The translations under genes were made by a program, and so were the position numbers. 64,000 nucleotides of DNA from Puccinia triticina. Taxonomy: Eukaryota > Basidiomycota > Pucciniomycetes > Pucciniales > Pucciniaceae. Below the pieces are notes generated by a model. The model was given only the letters and a program-made list of their open reading frames with translations, searched no databases and was not told the origin of the DNA. The stretch's first letter is position 1, and each line of letters starts with the position of its first letter. The stretch is from NCBI RefSeq assembly GCF_026914185.1, contig NC_070558.1, positions 7,263,501 through 7,327,500 on the forward strand. Direction: 5' to 3'. Below are positions 46,211 through 55,404 of the stretch, piece by piece.

Positions 46211-46698
46211 CAATGGTGTATCCGCTGCGCTGCATATAGCATAGCGAAGCGGTTAGCGCAGCAATTTTTTGGGTCGCTGCGCTACGCGCTACGCGCAGCG
46301 GGCAGATCGCTGCGCTACGCGCTTTTTGATTTTTCTGGAAAAAAAAATCAAAAAATAGCGCGCTAAAGAAGCAATCACGTAGCGGTCAGCGCCGCTTTTC
46401 TCCATGCCATGTGGGATCCAAAAAAAAAAAGGAAAAAGGGTTTAACATACATAAAAACATGTTTAGAACATAAAACTGTTCCGCTATCCGCTAATTTAGG
46501 CTAATTTAGCGGGTAGCGTAGCAAATTTTCGCTTTTGCTAATGGCCCTGGGAGGGTAGCGGACAATCGCTGCGCATAGCGAGTAGCGCAGCAGTGTTCTT
46601 GCTGCGCTATTGCTTTTTGGTCTGGTCACGTAGCGGTCAACCACTGCGCTACGCTAAAAGGCCGCTTTTTTTAGCGTAGCGCAGCGGATACACCGTTG
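46211..46698. mobile_element. hAT-like element, copy F
   Basis: The 488-bp element starts CAATGGTGTATCCGCTGCG and ends CGCAGCGGATACACCGTTG. Perfect 7-bp repeats CTCCATA (46204-46210 and 46699-46705) flank it. It lies between two GGAGTGCA-type blocks. The interior is dense in GTAGCG, GCGCTACGCG and AGCGCAGC words. Confidence 0.92.
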
Positions 46699-47195
46699 CT
46701 CCATACACTCACTTTTGGAGTGCTTTTGGGATTTTTTTGGAGTGCATTTAGGCTGACCCTTTTTTCTCTAATTTACATTTCTGGGATGGCTTAAGCTGTC
46801 CCCTTCTTTCGACTATTTTTTCTCATCCTCAACTCCTCTGGTGGAGCTGCAATCATAGCTGTAACATTATCAATTTCAGATTCTGTACAGTGCAAAATGT
46901 GGAATGCACAATGAAGTGGGCACTTGTCAGTCACAAAAAAGGACTTCATGGGGCACCCAAGGCCCCAAAAAGTTTGTAAAATATGTACAAAGAAACTCCA
47001 TGATGTTGTGCACATTTTGCTCCCCCAAAATTATATTACGTGGTGACAAATGACGCGTCCAGAGAGGATTGAAAAACATCATTTTTCTAATTCTCTACTG
47101 CCACGGGGTTGACATAGCGAAGTCCCTCTTTTGCAGGGTCCCTGCGGGACGGTGTCCCCCCTCCAATAAAGGGACTCAGTTAAGTTAGACAACCG

Positions 47196-48319
47196 GTCAT
47201 CGAGAGGACCCTCCGAGAGAAGGCATGGGTGGTCTGGTCTACCAAAACCCGTCGGTTGAAGAGCCTGAACTGGCGAGCTTAACCAAGCCTCTCTGGAGGA
47301 GAGCCCTGCAGGGTATCTGTCTAACAGAGAGGCTTGCCCCCAAGAGGCAAATTCTGGCGTGAGAGCTGACAGACCGTAGTCCTCGCCAACACCCAAATTC
47401 CACTAAATCAATGCCTACACATTTTTCACGCAACATACGGGGTCATGAGTAGCACGGCCTTGTAGCCTGGCTGCTTGCGCAGCCAGCCATCCATCCATCA
47501 TCTATCCATCCCCCCAGAGCAGTGCTAGACATCCTTTCAAAAAACACAATGAGCTGTTTTCCAAAAGTCAAACTCTTGTTTTTTTTCACTCCTGTACACT
47601 CCACTATCCAATAAACTTGCTGTATCCTACCTGTACTGTGACAAAAACATAGTACAGAAGCCACCATAACTGTACACTTTGGCATGTGTATTTAGCTCTT
47701 ATGTACTTGCCTTGCATGTACAAAGGTACGGACAATCCAAGAATCTTGGTAAGATGATGTTACAAGCTTTGTAACTTCAAGACTGTTTGAGCTAATGACA
47801 TGTGATCTATGTAGGATTGAAGGCAAGATGCAGGCCTTCAATCTGGCACCAGGGCGGCCTGATTGGCCCGCAGGAGGCAAATTTAGTGTTGTGTTGAAGT
47901 TTGACACCAGCCAAATGGTTGGAGGTGGTCCGCAGCGCTCACGCCAAATTTCCCCGCTTACATACTCCCAAGTCCCTCCTTCGGAGGCTCGCGCTTCGCG
48001 CGAGGGGCGCCAGCCTGCCAACTCAGAAGGGAGGACTAAGTTCGCTGAACTGGATGCATTGGCAAGCTCAACGGCCCCTTGGCCAATGCATCCGCGATAC
48101 TCCTTGCTGTCGGCACTGAAGCATATCCCAACGCCGGCGGCTTCGTTCTTGCCGGGTTCTCAAGCGAGCCTAACAGGGTCTTCTGCGCCAAATCCATCTC
48201 ATTCATGAAACAGACCGGGGACAGTCCCTCTCAGCCAGCAAGGCTGCATTCTTCCGGTTGACAAGACCTAGGTGTGCAGCATAGGGGACCCCGGGTGTGA
48301 GTCCCTGTTGTACATACAA
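47196..48319. other. Repeat-rich intergenic stretch
   Basis: An R2-like end GAGCTTAACCAAGCCTCTCTG is at about 47276, and a GGGA palindrome (CCTTCGGAGGCTCGCGCTTCG) at about 47970. A GGCTGCTTGCGCAGCC palindrome is near 47467. The frame 47795-48208 has no recognisable motif. No gene supported. Confidence 0.4.
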
Positions 48320-48552
48320 AATGCGTTACCATTAACGAGTAACGGGCCTTTTTCCCGTTACCATTAAGCTCCGTTACTGCCACGAGGGAAAAGTTGATTT
48401 AGAGACTCCAATAAACAACGTATCAAAACAAAGAAACAAAAAGAGGAAAAAAACGACTATCGGTAACGCGCTGCCGTTACTGGTAACGGTAACGGTAACG
48501 CGCAAAAATCGATAAGTTGCCGTTACTGGTATCGTATCTACCCAGTGTTGCT
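48320..48552. mobile_element. hAT-like element, copy J (one end lost)
   Basis: The right end reads GATACGATACCAGTAACGG on the inverse strand after CAACACTGGGTA, matching the family. The body is made of GTTACC, GGTAACGG and CCGTTAC words. The left end lacks the CAAC-GGG box, and no target duplication was found, so it is truncated or decayed. Confidence 0.6.
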
Positions 48553-49577
48553 GCGCGTCGTCTGGACGGGCAGGATCTTCATCGATTGCTCCCGCCGTGT
48601 ATGTTGTTTGAAAGATGAGAGAGAGAACAATCAAGCCCTGTTCTTTGCAAAATCAGTTGAAATCAGTTGTGGTGTGAAAGGCGGACAAGGGGACGAGGCT
48701 TGGAAAGAAGGGAGTTGGGAGCGATTGGATCAGAGTAGATAAGGTTTTAAAATAGATTTGTCGTCTAATTCAATGAATTTTACGATCAGGTCTGTGAATA
48801 AATTTGGTTTCATCTTGTGTAATGGTCCGTAGGATCTGGGAGGAGAAAACGATAGGGAAGAAGTGATGGAAGGAAAGGCTTACGGTTGAGCAGAAGTGAG
48901 GACTGCCACCATGGATGAGACTACCATGGATGAGACTGCCAGGTTGCGGGAGTCGAGCGGCGATCGGCTGGGGACAACTGACGAGCTTTTATCTTGGCGG
49001 TGTCGCCCCCACAAAAGCAAAACGGCGGCCTGCTTGTGGTTTCCAAGCGCAGACGAGATTGCATTTTTTACAGCGTCCGCAGCCGCAAGGAAGCCGATGG
49101 GCCGCAGAGTCGGTGAACCGCGCACACTTGAAACCTTGAGCCGTGCGGGATATCCGGTAGACAATCCGGGATAGCTGGTAGATGACCGCGGATCACACCA
49201 GATATCTAAGATCCGAGGTATCCAAGCCCGCGGCTGTGGACGGATATTCCTCAACCCCACATTATCATAACTTTGGCACACTCCTATGTATAGGGATGGC
49301 AATTGGGCGGGCCCAGCAACAGGCCAGGTTTGGGTTGGCTGTTGGGGGAAATTTGCAATGTCAGCCCAACCCAACAGACCCACAACCTCAAGCTTAACTA
49401 AGCCTGTACAGGCTGGAAGCAGTATCAAGCAGCAGAGCTGTCCACACCAGGGGAGGCCTATGCCTTGAATGTCATAATTCCCACATGATGATTTTTTTTA
49501 TTTGGGCTGAAAACCCTTTATTTTGCCTTTCTCAGCCTGTAGCTGCTTTGCTGTTCACATCATGATCCACCCAAAAG
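48553..49577. other. Intergenic stretch, no gene recognised
   Basis: GC content is moderate around 48900-49250, with short frames on both strands but no motif. At 49291 TAGGGATGGCAATTGGGCGGG is a hAT-type end of a second family (compare 41893); its partner end was not found. Confidence 0.35.
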
Positions 49578-49966
49578 CAACAAAGGGTAGTTACGTTACG
49601 TTGTGTTATCCGCGCAATTTTGGTAACGTAACTACCCCCGTTATCCGGGGCCCCCTGTTACTTTACTAGTAACGGGGTCATTTCAGGCCCCGCGCGTAAT
49701 GTAACGGGCCTGATTTTTGAGGCCCGTTATCGCGTTATCCCCCGGATAACGCGATAACGGACCATTTAAGGCTTTTTAGCCTCATTTTTTGCCTGTTCTC
49801 AAGGGCTCTGCGCGCCCGGATAACGCAACAAGTATAAAAAAAACCAGCTCAACGTGTTGCAATAACGTAATCGCACTGCCGTTACGCGTAACGCGTAGAT
49901 AACGACGAAAATTTTGTTACGTTACCGTTTCCTACGCGTTACGCGTAGCGTAACTACCCTTCGTTG
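49578..49966 (+). mobile_element. hAT-like element, copy G
   Basis: The 389-bp element starts CAACAAAGGGTAGTTACG and ends GTAACTACCCTTCGTTG, flanked by the perfect 7-bp repeat CCAAAAG (49571-49577 and 49967-49973). The body uses GTTACG, TTATCC and GGATAACGCG words, which form several internal palindromes. Copy H is its inverted, near-identical relative 500 bp downstream. Confidence 0.93.
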
Positions 49967-50481
49967 CCAAAAGTCAATTCTAAGGCCTTTTTCAAGATTT
50001 TTTCAAGTCTGGCAAGTTGTACAGGACTCATGGGTATCCCCTGAGAATCAGAGCAAATTCTTCATTTTTTAAAAAATGGATCATAAAGGCCTTGAAATTA
50101 GCTCTAAATTTATACTTTTATCCTATTGTGAACCCCCCTAATAAAGACATACTTCTTGTTATTTTTTTTTGATCACTGCTCATTATTTTTATAATGATTT
50201 TTGAAAACCATCAGTTTTGTGTCCTGATATGACTTGTTTTGGTGTGCCTGGGCTGCTTGATCCACTTGTCTCAGTGTAAAAAAGTTCAAACTGTGATTTT
50301 ATAAGGACTAGAATTCATGGCGGCTGTGCCGCACTTTCAAGTGTCCAGCTCACCACCAGTGTGGCAGTGATTATCTCTCCTACATCTTCTACAACTAAGG
50401 CTGCGGAGTCAATCCAATTGTCTGCCCAAATTTACAACACATCTTCACCCTCCCTATAGAACCTTTGTTATCATACACTAA

Positions 50482-50811
50482 TAATGATCTACGTGTTACG
50501 CGCAGCAGCGGTGCAATTAACTTATTGCACCACATTAAGCCGTTTTTTTCATGCTCATTGCGTTATCCTGGCGCGCAGAGCCCCTGAGAATGGGCAAAAA
50601 ATGCGGCTAAAAAGCCTTAAACGGTCTGTTATTGCGTTATCCCCCGGATAACGCAATAACGGGCCTCAAAAATGAGGCCCGTTACGTTACGCGCGGGGCC
50701 TAAAATGGCCCCGTTACTAGTAAAGTAACAGGGGGCCCCGGATAACGGGGATAGTTACGTTACCAAAATTGCGCGGATAATGCAACGTAACGTAACTACC
50801 CTTTGTTGCCT
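50482..50811 (-). mobile_element. hAT-like element, copy H (inverted relative of G)
   Basis: Read on the minus strand from 50811, it starts CAACAAAGGGTAGTTACG and follows copy G closely through the GGGGCCCCCTGTTAC and GGATAACGC-ATAACG blocks. The last ~55 bp including the far end are missing, so no target duplication can be read. G and H together form a 1.2-kb inverted repeat with a ~515-bp spacer. Confidence 0.85.
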
Positions 50812-50822
50812 TGTCCCTACCT

Positions 50823-51120
50823 AGATTAGATTGTCAAACTTTCCCAATGCCCCTTATCCTCTGATTTGTGCGCGCTCTGCTGCAACAGATTTTCATTTGT
50901 GATATCTTTGTTGAGATTCCAGATCCTTCTATTCATTTTCATATCATATTCATTACTGCCCTCACCCACAAGTTGTTGACATGTACATAGCCTAGTCCAT
51001 TTCAATCAACTCATTGGTTCTTTTCTCATCTTCTCCGCGCCATCATCTGAGCCGCATCCGGTGAGCACTCCCATCTCAAGCTCTTGAGGTCATCTTTGAG
51101 TATCCTCTGAGATTGTGTTA
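50823..51120. repeat. LTR family 1 fragment
   Basis: Shares CGCGCTCTGC, TCACCCACAA, GACATGTACATAG, CAATCAACTCATTGGTTC and GAGCCGCATCCGGTGAG with the LTRs at 1311-1852 and 51457-51952, in the same order. The 5' part is missing. It begins a few bases after copy H ends. Confidence 0.75.
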
Positions 51121-51414
51121 ATCAATAATTATTTTAACAAGTTCAGTCACCAACAAAACCTCATGATAATAGGGGGTTTCACAATAAGGAAACCTGGGAA
51201 AGTTTTTGAGCGCTTGCGAGTATTGTTATGAGGATGCTCAGGGCAATTTCTTGCGGGACTTCACACCAAATTTTTAAGCGAGTATGTCACCTGCGAGTAA
51301 AGAAATTTAGTGCTGTGGAAAGCAAAAATGCTTATTGCAAAACCCCCTAATTGTTCTCAGGCCAATTCAGTGCCTTCACTGATTGGAGACAAACTCATAT
51401 TGTACAACTTCAGG

Positions 51415-52333
51415 CAACAATGGGAAGTTACTTATGTTATGTTATCCAGAGGGATTTGTTGGATTTCCATTTCTTCCTTCTGCCTCTTCTCCTCTCAACA
51501 GTCCTTGTGTGCCATTCCATCTTGTCTTATGCTTGTCTCCACCTGTGTTGTCCCATAAGTTGTGGTCATACTAGCTTGTCTTAACAGCCTTGTGACATCA
51601 ATCCCTGACTGTACTTGCCTGATTAGTTTTCCATTTATGTTTGACACTCTTCTGCGCGCGCTCTGCCTTTGATTGCCCGAATGTCACCAATCTCTCCCAG
51701 AGCTCCATATGTTTCCATTCCCTTCTATGAATATTCATTTTCACTCACACCCACAAACTGATACATTGTACTTAGTCTATATATACATAGCTTAGCACAT
51801 AACAATCAACTCATTGTTTCTTCTTCTTCATTATCCGCGCCTCCTATCAGAGCCGATCCGGTGAGCTCTTATCCCCTCACTGTCCCTTCTTGAGCCCAAA
51901 GGCTCATCTCAGTGCTTTCTTTGTGCGGCGGTCTTCACTTGAAATCCCTTCAGGATTTTCATAATGTAACTTACCACGTTTACCAGATAACACATTATTT
52001 TGATCTGGTAAAATGTGCCTGTGAATGTTTGGATAACATAATGGAGGGGGCTTTCCCCCTCAATACCACAAAAAATAATGCCAGTAACGCGCTAACAGTG
52101 TTATCTGGCGCAAAAATACTGGGAAATGGGCAAAAACCCCGTGTTATCTGCATTTTATCCTCCTAAGATTGTGGTCCTAAGATTGCAGTGGATAATGTGA
52201 TGGGTCTAATCAGGAAAAAAATAGAAAATTAATGTAACTGAAATATTGTTGCCATTAGCGCAACAATAACCATACCAATTAAGTTATGTCATCCGTTACT
52301 TTTTGTTACATATAATGTAACTTCCCATTGTTG
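51415..52333. mobile_element. hAT-like element, copy I, with nested solo LTR
   Basis: The element starts CAACAATGGGAAGTTAC and ends GTAACTTCCCATTGTTG, flanked by the perfect 7-bp repeat CTTCAGG (51408-51414 and 52334-52340). The nested LTR at 51457-51952 accounts for about 500 of the 919 bp, so the element itself is about 420 bp. The body is AT-rich with GTTATC words. Confidence 0.93.
51457..51952. mobile_element. Solo LTR, family 1, inside hAT copy I
   Basis: A 496-bp segment, TGTTGGATTTCC...AAATCCCTTCA, flanked by GGATT (51452-51456 and 51953-51957). It is colinear with the LTR at 1311-1852 in its middle and 3' portions. It is younger than the hAT insertion it sits in. Confidence 0.88.
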
Positions 52334-52340
52334 CTTCAGG

Positions 52341-53163
52341 TTGGATTGGTTTGTTGAAAGATTTTTCAGGAACTCACAAACCGGCAAGCAGTGGACCTTG
52401 GAGGAAAGGGACTGTGCTTATTGGAGTTAGCTAGTAGAAGGGAGTTGCTTAGAAGCACTGGCATGGTGTTGGCTACAGCAGGGTCTGTGGGGGTGAGCGG
52501 GTTTCAAGGAGGCCAAGGTTCTTCTGGTCCCCCCACTGCTTCTGCTGCTGTTGGAATACAGTTTTGAGTGCATTCTGGGCCTAGCCAAAGGCATTAAAGG
52601 CCTCAAAGATGAGCTGTGTCTCTGCCACCCAGCACCGCGGGAGCTTCCTGTGGTGCTAAAATTTTGCCATGTTTAGCAATATCCTGAGAGCTAAACTTGG
52701 CTTTCACCAAGCACGGCCGAGTGCTCCTACTTGAGTTAGTGGCTGGGTGTCTGGGGGTGTGCATTTGGAGCAGTGAGATGTCACCAAAAAATGAGGTGTC
52801 ACAGTAGCTATTGGGGAGCTCAGAGCCAGGTGTTGCTATGTTTGGCACTGCCTGAGCTCCCAAGGCTCCTAACACCCTGGATAGCGACCCGGGTGATTCA
52901 GCCATCTTCAGCACCATAATACCATTATATCACTTTTGACCAATATGAAGTGATATAATGGTATTATGGTGCTGAAGATGGCTGGATAAGTTGATTCTGG
53001 GTTCACAGTTGAAGAGACCAGCACTATAGGTTGCCTACAAAAAAAATTTGGAGGCTTTATGTTGAATTTTGTATTTTTTATTGATTTAACCGGTGATTAT
53101 ATCACCTATATTTATATCAGTGCCAAACGGGGCCTGTTCTGCCAAAAAAGGCGAGAATTTCTT
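52341..53163. other. Intergenic stretch with a 37-bp-arm hairpin
   Basis: 52900-52984 is a near-perfect inverted repeat: CAGCCATCTTCAGCACCATA... and its inverse, with arms of ~37 bp and a loop of ~11. The left arm overlaps the start of a minus-strand frame (52917-52603) that has no known motif. Nothing else recognised. Confidence 0.6.
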
Positions 53164-53493
53164 CTAATTTGTCAAAACCCCGAGCTGTTTTGATTTCTGG
53201 ATCACTTCATGCATGTCTGTGTTGCTGCCGAGCGCCCTGACAAAGAGATTATTGTTGACCCACCGGAAAACAGCTACCAGATCAGAATACGCCTTCATTA
53301 TCGATTTCCAAGCGTCTGCTGGCCGGCCAAAAGACCCGCAGCCGGCGCCCCCCCCCCCCCCCCCCCCAAAATATATCCGTGTGTCTAGCAAGAAATTCCC
53401 CTCAAAATCCTTTACCAATAGGTATCTCCATTGGTCCATTCTGGTGGGAATTTGCCGGTAGGCTTTTTCCCAATCAAAAAGGTCAGATAGCAC
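53164..53493 (-). pseudogene. Reverse transcriptase fragment (DIRS/gypsy-like)
   Basis: Minus-strand frame with FDWEKAYRQIPTRMDQWRYL, FEGNFLLDTRIYFGG, CGSFGRPADAWK and VAVFRWVNNNLFV, the RT palm of a retroelement group that has AYRQIP and W-V-D-D-N-L boxes. The catalytic Asp pair is replaced by Asn residues in WVNNN. A ~20-base C run (plus strand 53347-53367) creates a poly-Gly stretch within a conserved block. It is truncated on both sides. Confidence 0.8.
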
Positions 53494-53587
53494 CGCAGAA
53501 TAGCACCCGCGGATGTTTCAGCTGGCGCACGAGTTGCAAAATGAATATAACTGAATTCATGTAGCCCAATTGCAATGGGTTTTCACA

Positions 53588-53711
53588 GACAACGTGGCCG
53601 AGCGGCTAAGGCGATTGACTAGAACTTCGCTTCTAAGACTTTATGCTCTGTATTCACCTGTCTAACATCAATTGGGATATTCTCGCATAGGTTCTAATCC
53701 TGCCGTTGTCG
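53588..53711 (+). tRNA. tRNA-Ser (AGA anticodon) with a 42-nt intron
   Basis: Acceptor stem GACAACG (53588-53594) pairs with CGTTGTC (53704-53710), followed by discriminator G. The D-arm region is TGGCCGAGCGGCTAAGG, typical of serine tRNA. The anticodon loop C-T-AGA-A is at 53619-53624, with AGA at 53621-53623, and the stem ATTGA pairs with TCAAT (53668-53672). The intron takes 53625-53666, one base 3' of the anticodon. A long variable arm (GGGATATTCTC) follows, as in class II tRNAs. The T-loop reads TTCTAAT rather than TTCGAAT and the T-stem has weak pairs, so the gene may be degenerating. Confidence 0.82.
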
Positions 53712-53794
53712 AATTAGTTTTGGCCCTGCCGCGTAAATTTTGCTGTTCCTCAATTTCATTTAGTGAATCTATAGATCTATCGAGATTATTTGAG

Positions 53795-53940
53795 TAGATG
53801 AGTTTGACAATATGCCAGTTGGCATGACATTTTTTACTTGGAGGAAGCAGCAGCACACGACCGAAAGTAGATGAGTTTGACGATATGCCAGTTGGCATGG
53901 CATTTTTTACTTGGAGGAAGCAGCAGCACACGACCGAACA
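53795..53940 (+). repeat. Tandem duplication, 73-bp period
   Basis: 53795-53867 and 53868-53940 are nearly identical, each starting TAGATGAGTTTGAC and ending CAGCACACGACCGAA. Only a few substitutions separate them, so the duplication is recent. It sits between the tRNA-Ser and the secreted protein gene. Confidence 0.93.
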
Positions 53941-54375
53941 AAGACATTCACCACTGATGAATGGCATTCCAAAAGATGATTGCAGAAATCGTAATTATCA
54001 GCTACCAGCCGGTCAGGAGTTCACGGGGAAATGTAGCACAATTTATCCAGCCGGAACGAGGATGCATCCCTTATTTCTCTCTTTCAGCGTGTTAGATCAC
54101 TGGTTTGAACCAGAAGCCACAAACATACACACCAATATTACCATGGTAACTACCAAAGGAGGTCGGGTGTGTCAGAACGAAGAATTCTTGTCCAGAATGC
54201 CTGAGTATTGATGCGGCGACGAATGTTGCCACGGTAAACTCACTTGACCTGTTTCCTCGAGCAGAGGGACAACAGCTGGAGTAACTCAAGAGTGGCACCG
54301 AGGTGGGTTGCTATAATCTTGAGACTTGGCTACCTCGATGAGGGTTGACAATCCAGCGCGTCAAGTTATTGGACC

Positions 54376-54648
54376 AGCAGCTTATAAAGGCTACAAGGAG
54401 ACCACTTTGTGGGACATTTTTCCATCACACACGACTGCTTCTAAAGTCATTCCAATCTTTCAAAATTAACCTTCATTCACCAAAGTAAACTGTTGAAGAT
54501 CAAACTTCTGTCCTTCTTTCCCAGATAACTTTAATCTGGTATCTATTTCATCAGGAAAACCTCTCGACTATCCTCCCCATCAACTCGGGTGGATTGCATA
54601 CCCTCATTTCTTTCTTCAAAATAATATCTATCATAGGATCTATCGAAA
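54376..54648 (+). promoter_or_regulatory. Promoter and leader of the secreted repeat protein gene
   Basis: A TATA-like CTTATAAAGG lies at 54381-54390, about 265 bp upstream of the ATG. It is followed by CATCACACACGACTGC and a pyrimidine/A-rich leader typical of fungal 5' UTRs. Inferred from position and composition. Confidence 0.5.
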
Positions 54649-55404
54649 ATGTTCGCAAATTATACGTCCTGGTACCTTTTTCTTTGCTCATTCGGTAGTC
54701 TCTTGCAAATCACTACCGGGAATCCTGTTGATCCCCACTTGATCGACCAAAACAAACACAACCATGTACCGCTTACTAAAGTCCTGAAACATAAAAAGCG
54801 CTCTTTGGACCATAATATCCCAACCCAACGCGTCATAGCATGGGAAAGAAATCTTGGTGAAACGGCGAAGGTAGCGGGCGAGTCTTCGAGTGCGAAGGAG
54901 GTGAAGAATTCTGAGTACACTTTCATTGAACAAACCAAAAGAGAAAATCTGTCGGTCACCAAATTTCCGGATCCCGAAGGACGTCCATTGAACGATGCTA
55001 TTCCTAGTCAACAACTCAGACTATCGCGAAGAAGTGTTGGCGATACGGTGGAGGGATCAGGCGAGTCTGGGAATGAGGAGAACGGACAGCCTCTGGAGTA
55101 CATGTTCACTGACCAAAGCCAACGAGAAAGACTACCGGTCACCAAATTTCTGGATCAAGGAACGAGCTCTTTAAGTTCCATTTCGCGGGAGAAGCTCAGA
55201 TTATGGCAAAGAAGTTTCGGCGATACCGCCAAATTCGCTGGAGTATCTGAGAATGCGAAGGATGCTGGTAAAAGACTTAGACAGCATCGCAGAATCACGA
55301 AGGCTCAGAAGCACTGGCGCGAAACACACAAACATGGATGTACTGCTACGGACGAAAGCTGCGTCGAGATCACAAATGAAGGCACTGTCACATATTCCAA
55401 ATAG
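54649..55404 (+). CDS. Small secreted protein with internal repeats, candidate effector
   Basis: An intronless 251-aa frame. Residues 1-24 form a typical signal peptide (hydrophobic LFLCSFGSLLQ, small residues before GNPVDP). The mature part has three to four imperfect repeats of ~58-60 residues. Each has a basic R/K-R-S/N step, then L/V/F-G/D-E/D-T, a Gly-Glu-Ser stretch, an EYTFIEQTKRENL or EYMFTDQSQRERL segment and VTKF-D. Basic steps at HKKRSLDH, WERNLGE, SRRSVGD and WQRSFGD fall at the same place in each unit. KKR and SRR look like Kex2-type sites. The C-terminus is Arg/Lys-rich and ends with two Cys (HGCTATDESC). No enzymatic domain recognised. A role in host interaction is inferred only from secretion and architecture. 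Confidence 0.75.
   Translation: MFANYTSWYLFLCSFGSLLQITTGNPVDPHLIDQNKHNHVPLTKVLKHKKRSLDHNIPTQRVIAWERNLGETAKVAGESSSAKEVKNSEYTFIEQTKRENLSVTKFPDPEGRPLNDAIPSQQLRLSRRSVGDTVEGSGESGNEENGQPLEYMFTDQSQRERLPVTKFLDQGTSSLSSISREKLRLWQRSFGDTAKFAGVSENAKDAGKRLRQHRRITKAQKHWRETHKHGCTATDESCVEITNEGTVTYSK

Larger units (their letters stand above)
42604..47195. repeat. 4.6-kb imperfect inverted structure
   Basis: Left edge: GACAACCGGTCTAACTTAGC, a GGGA palindrome, GGCTATGTCAACC, CAGTAGAGAATTAG, then GGGTCAGCCTAAATGCACTCC. The right edge shows the inverse order: GGAGTGCATTTAGGCTGACCC (46739-46759), CTAATTCTCTACTG (47087-47100), GGTTGACATAGC, a GGGA palindrome, then GTTAAGTTAGACAACCGGTC. The centre is the palindromic satellite, a solo LTR and hAT copy F. 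Spacing between the matching blocks differs on the two sides, so this is an expanded or interrupted inverted repeat, not a perfect palindrome. No coding region was recognised. Confidence 0.75.

Noticed and set aside
46791..47015. Transposase gene within the large inverted structure
   Set aside because: The 74-aa minus frame has no DDE or zinc-finger pattern that I can identify; evidence is too weak.
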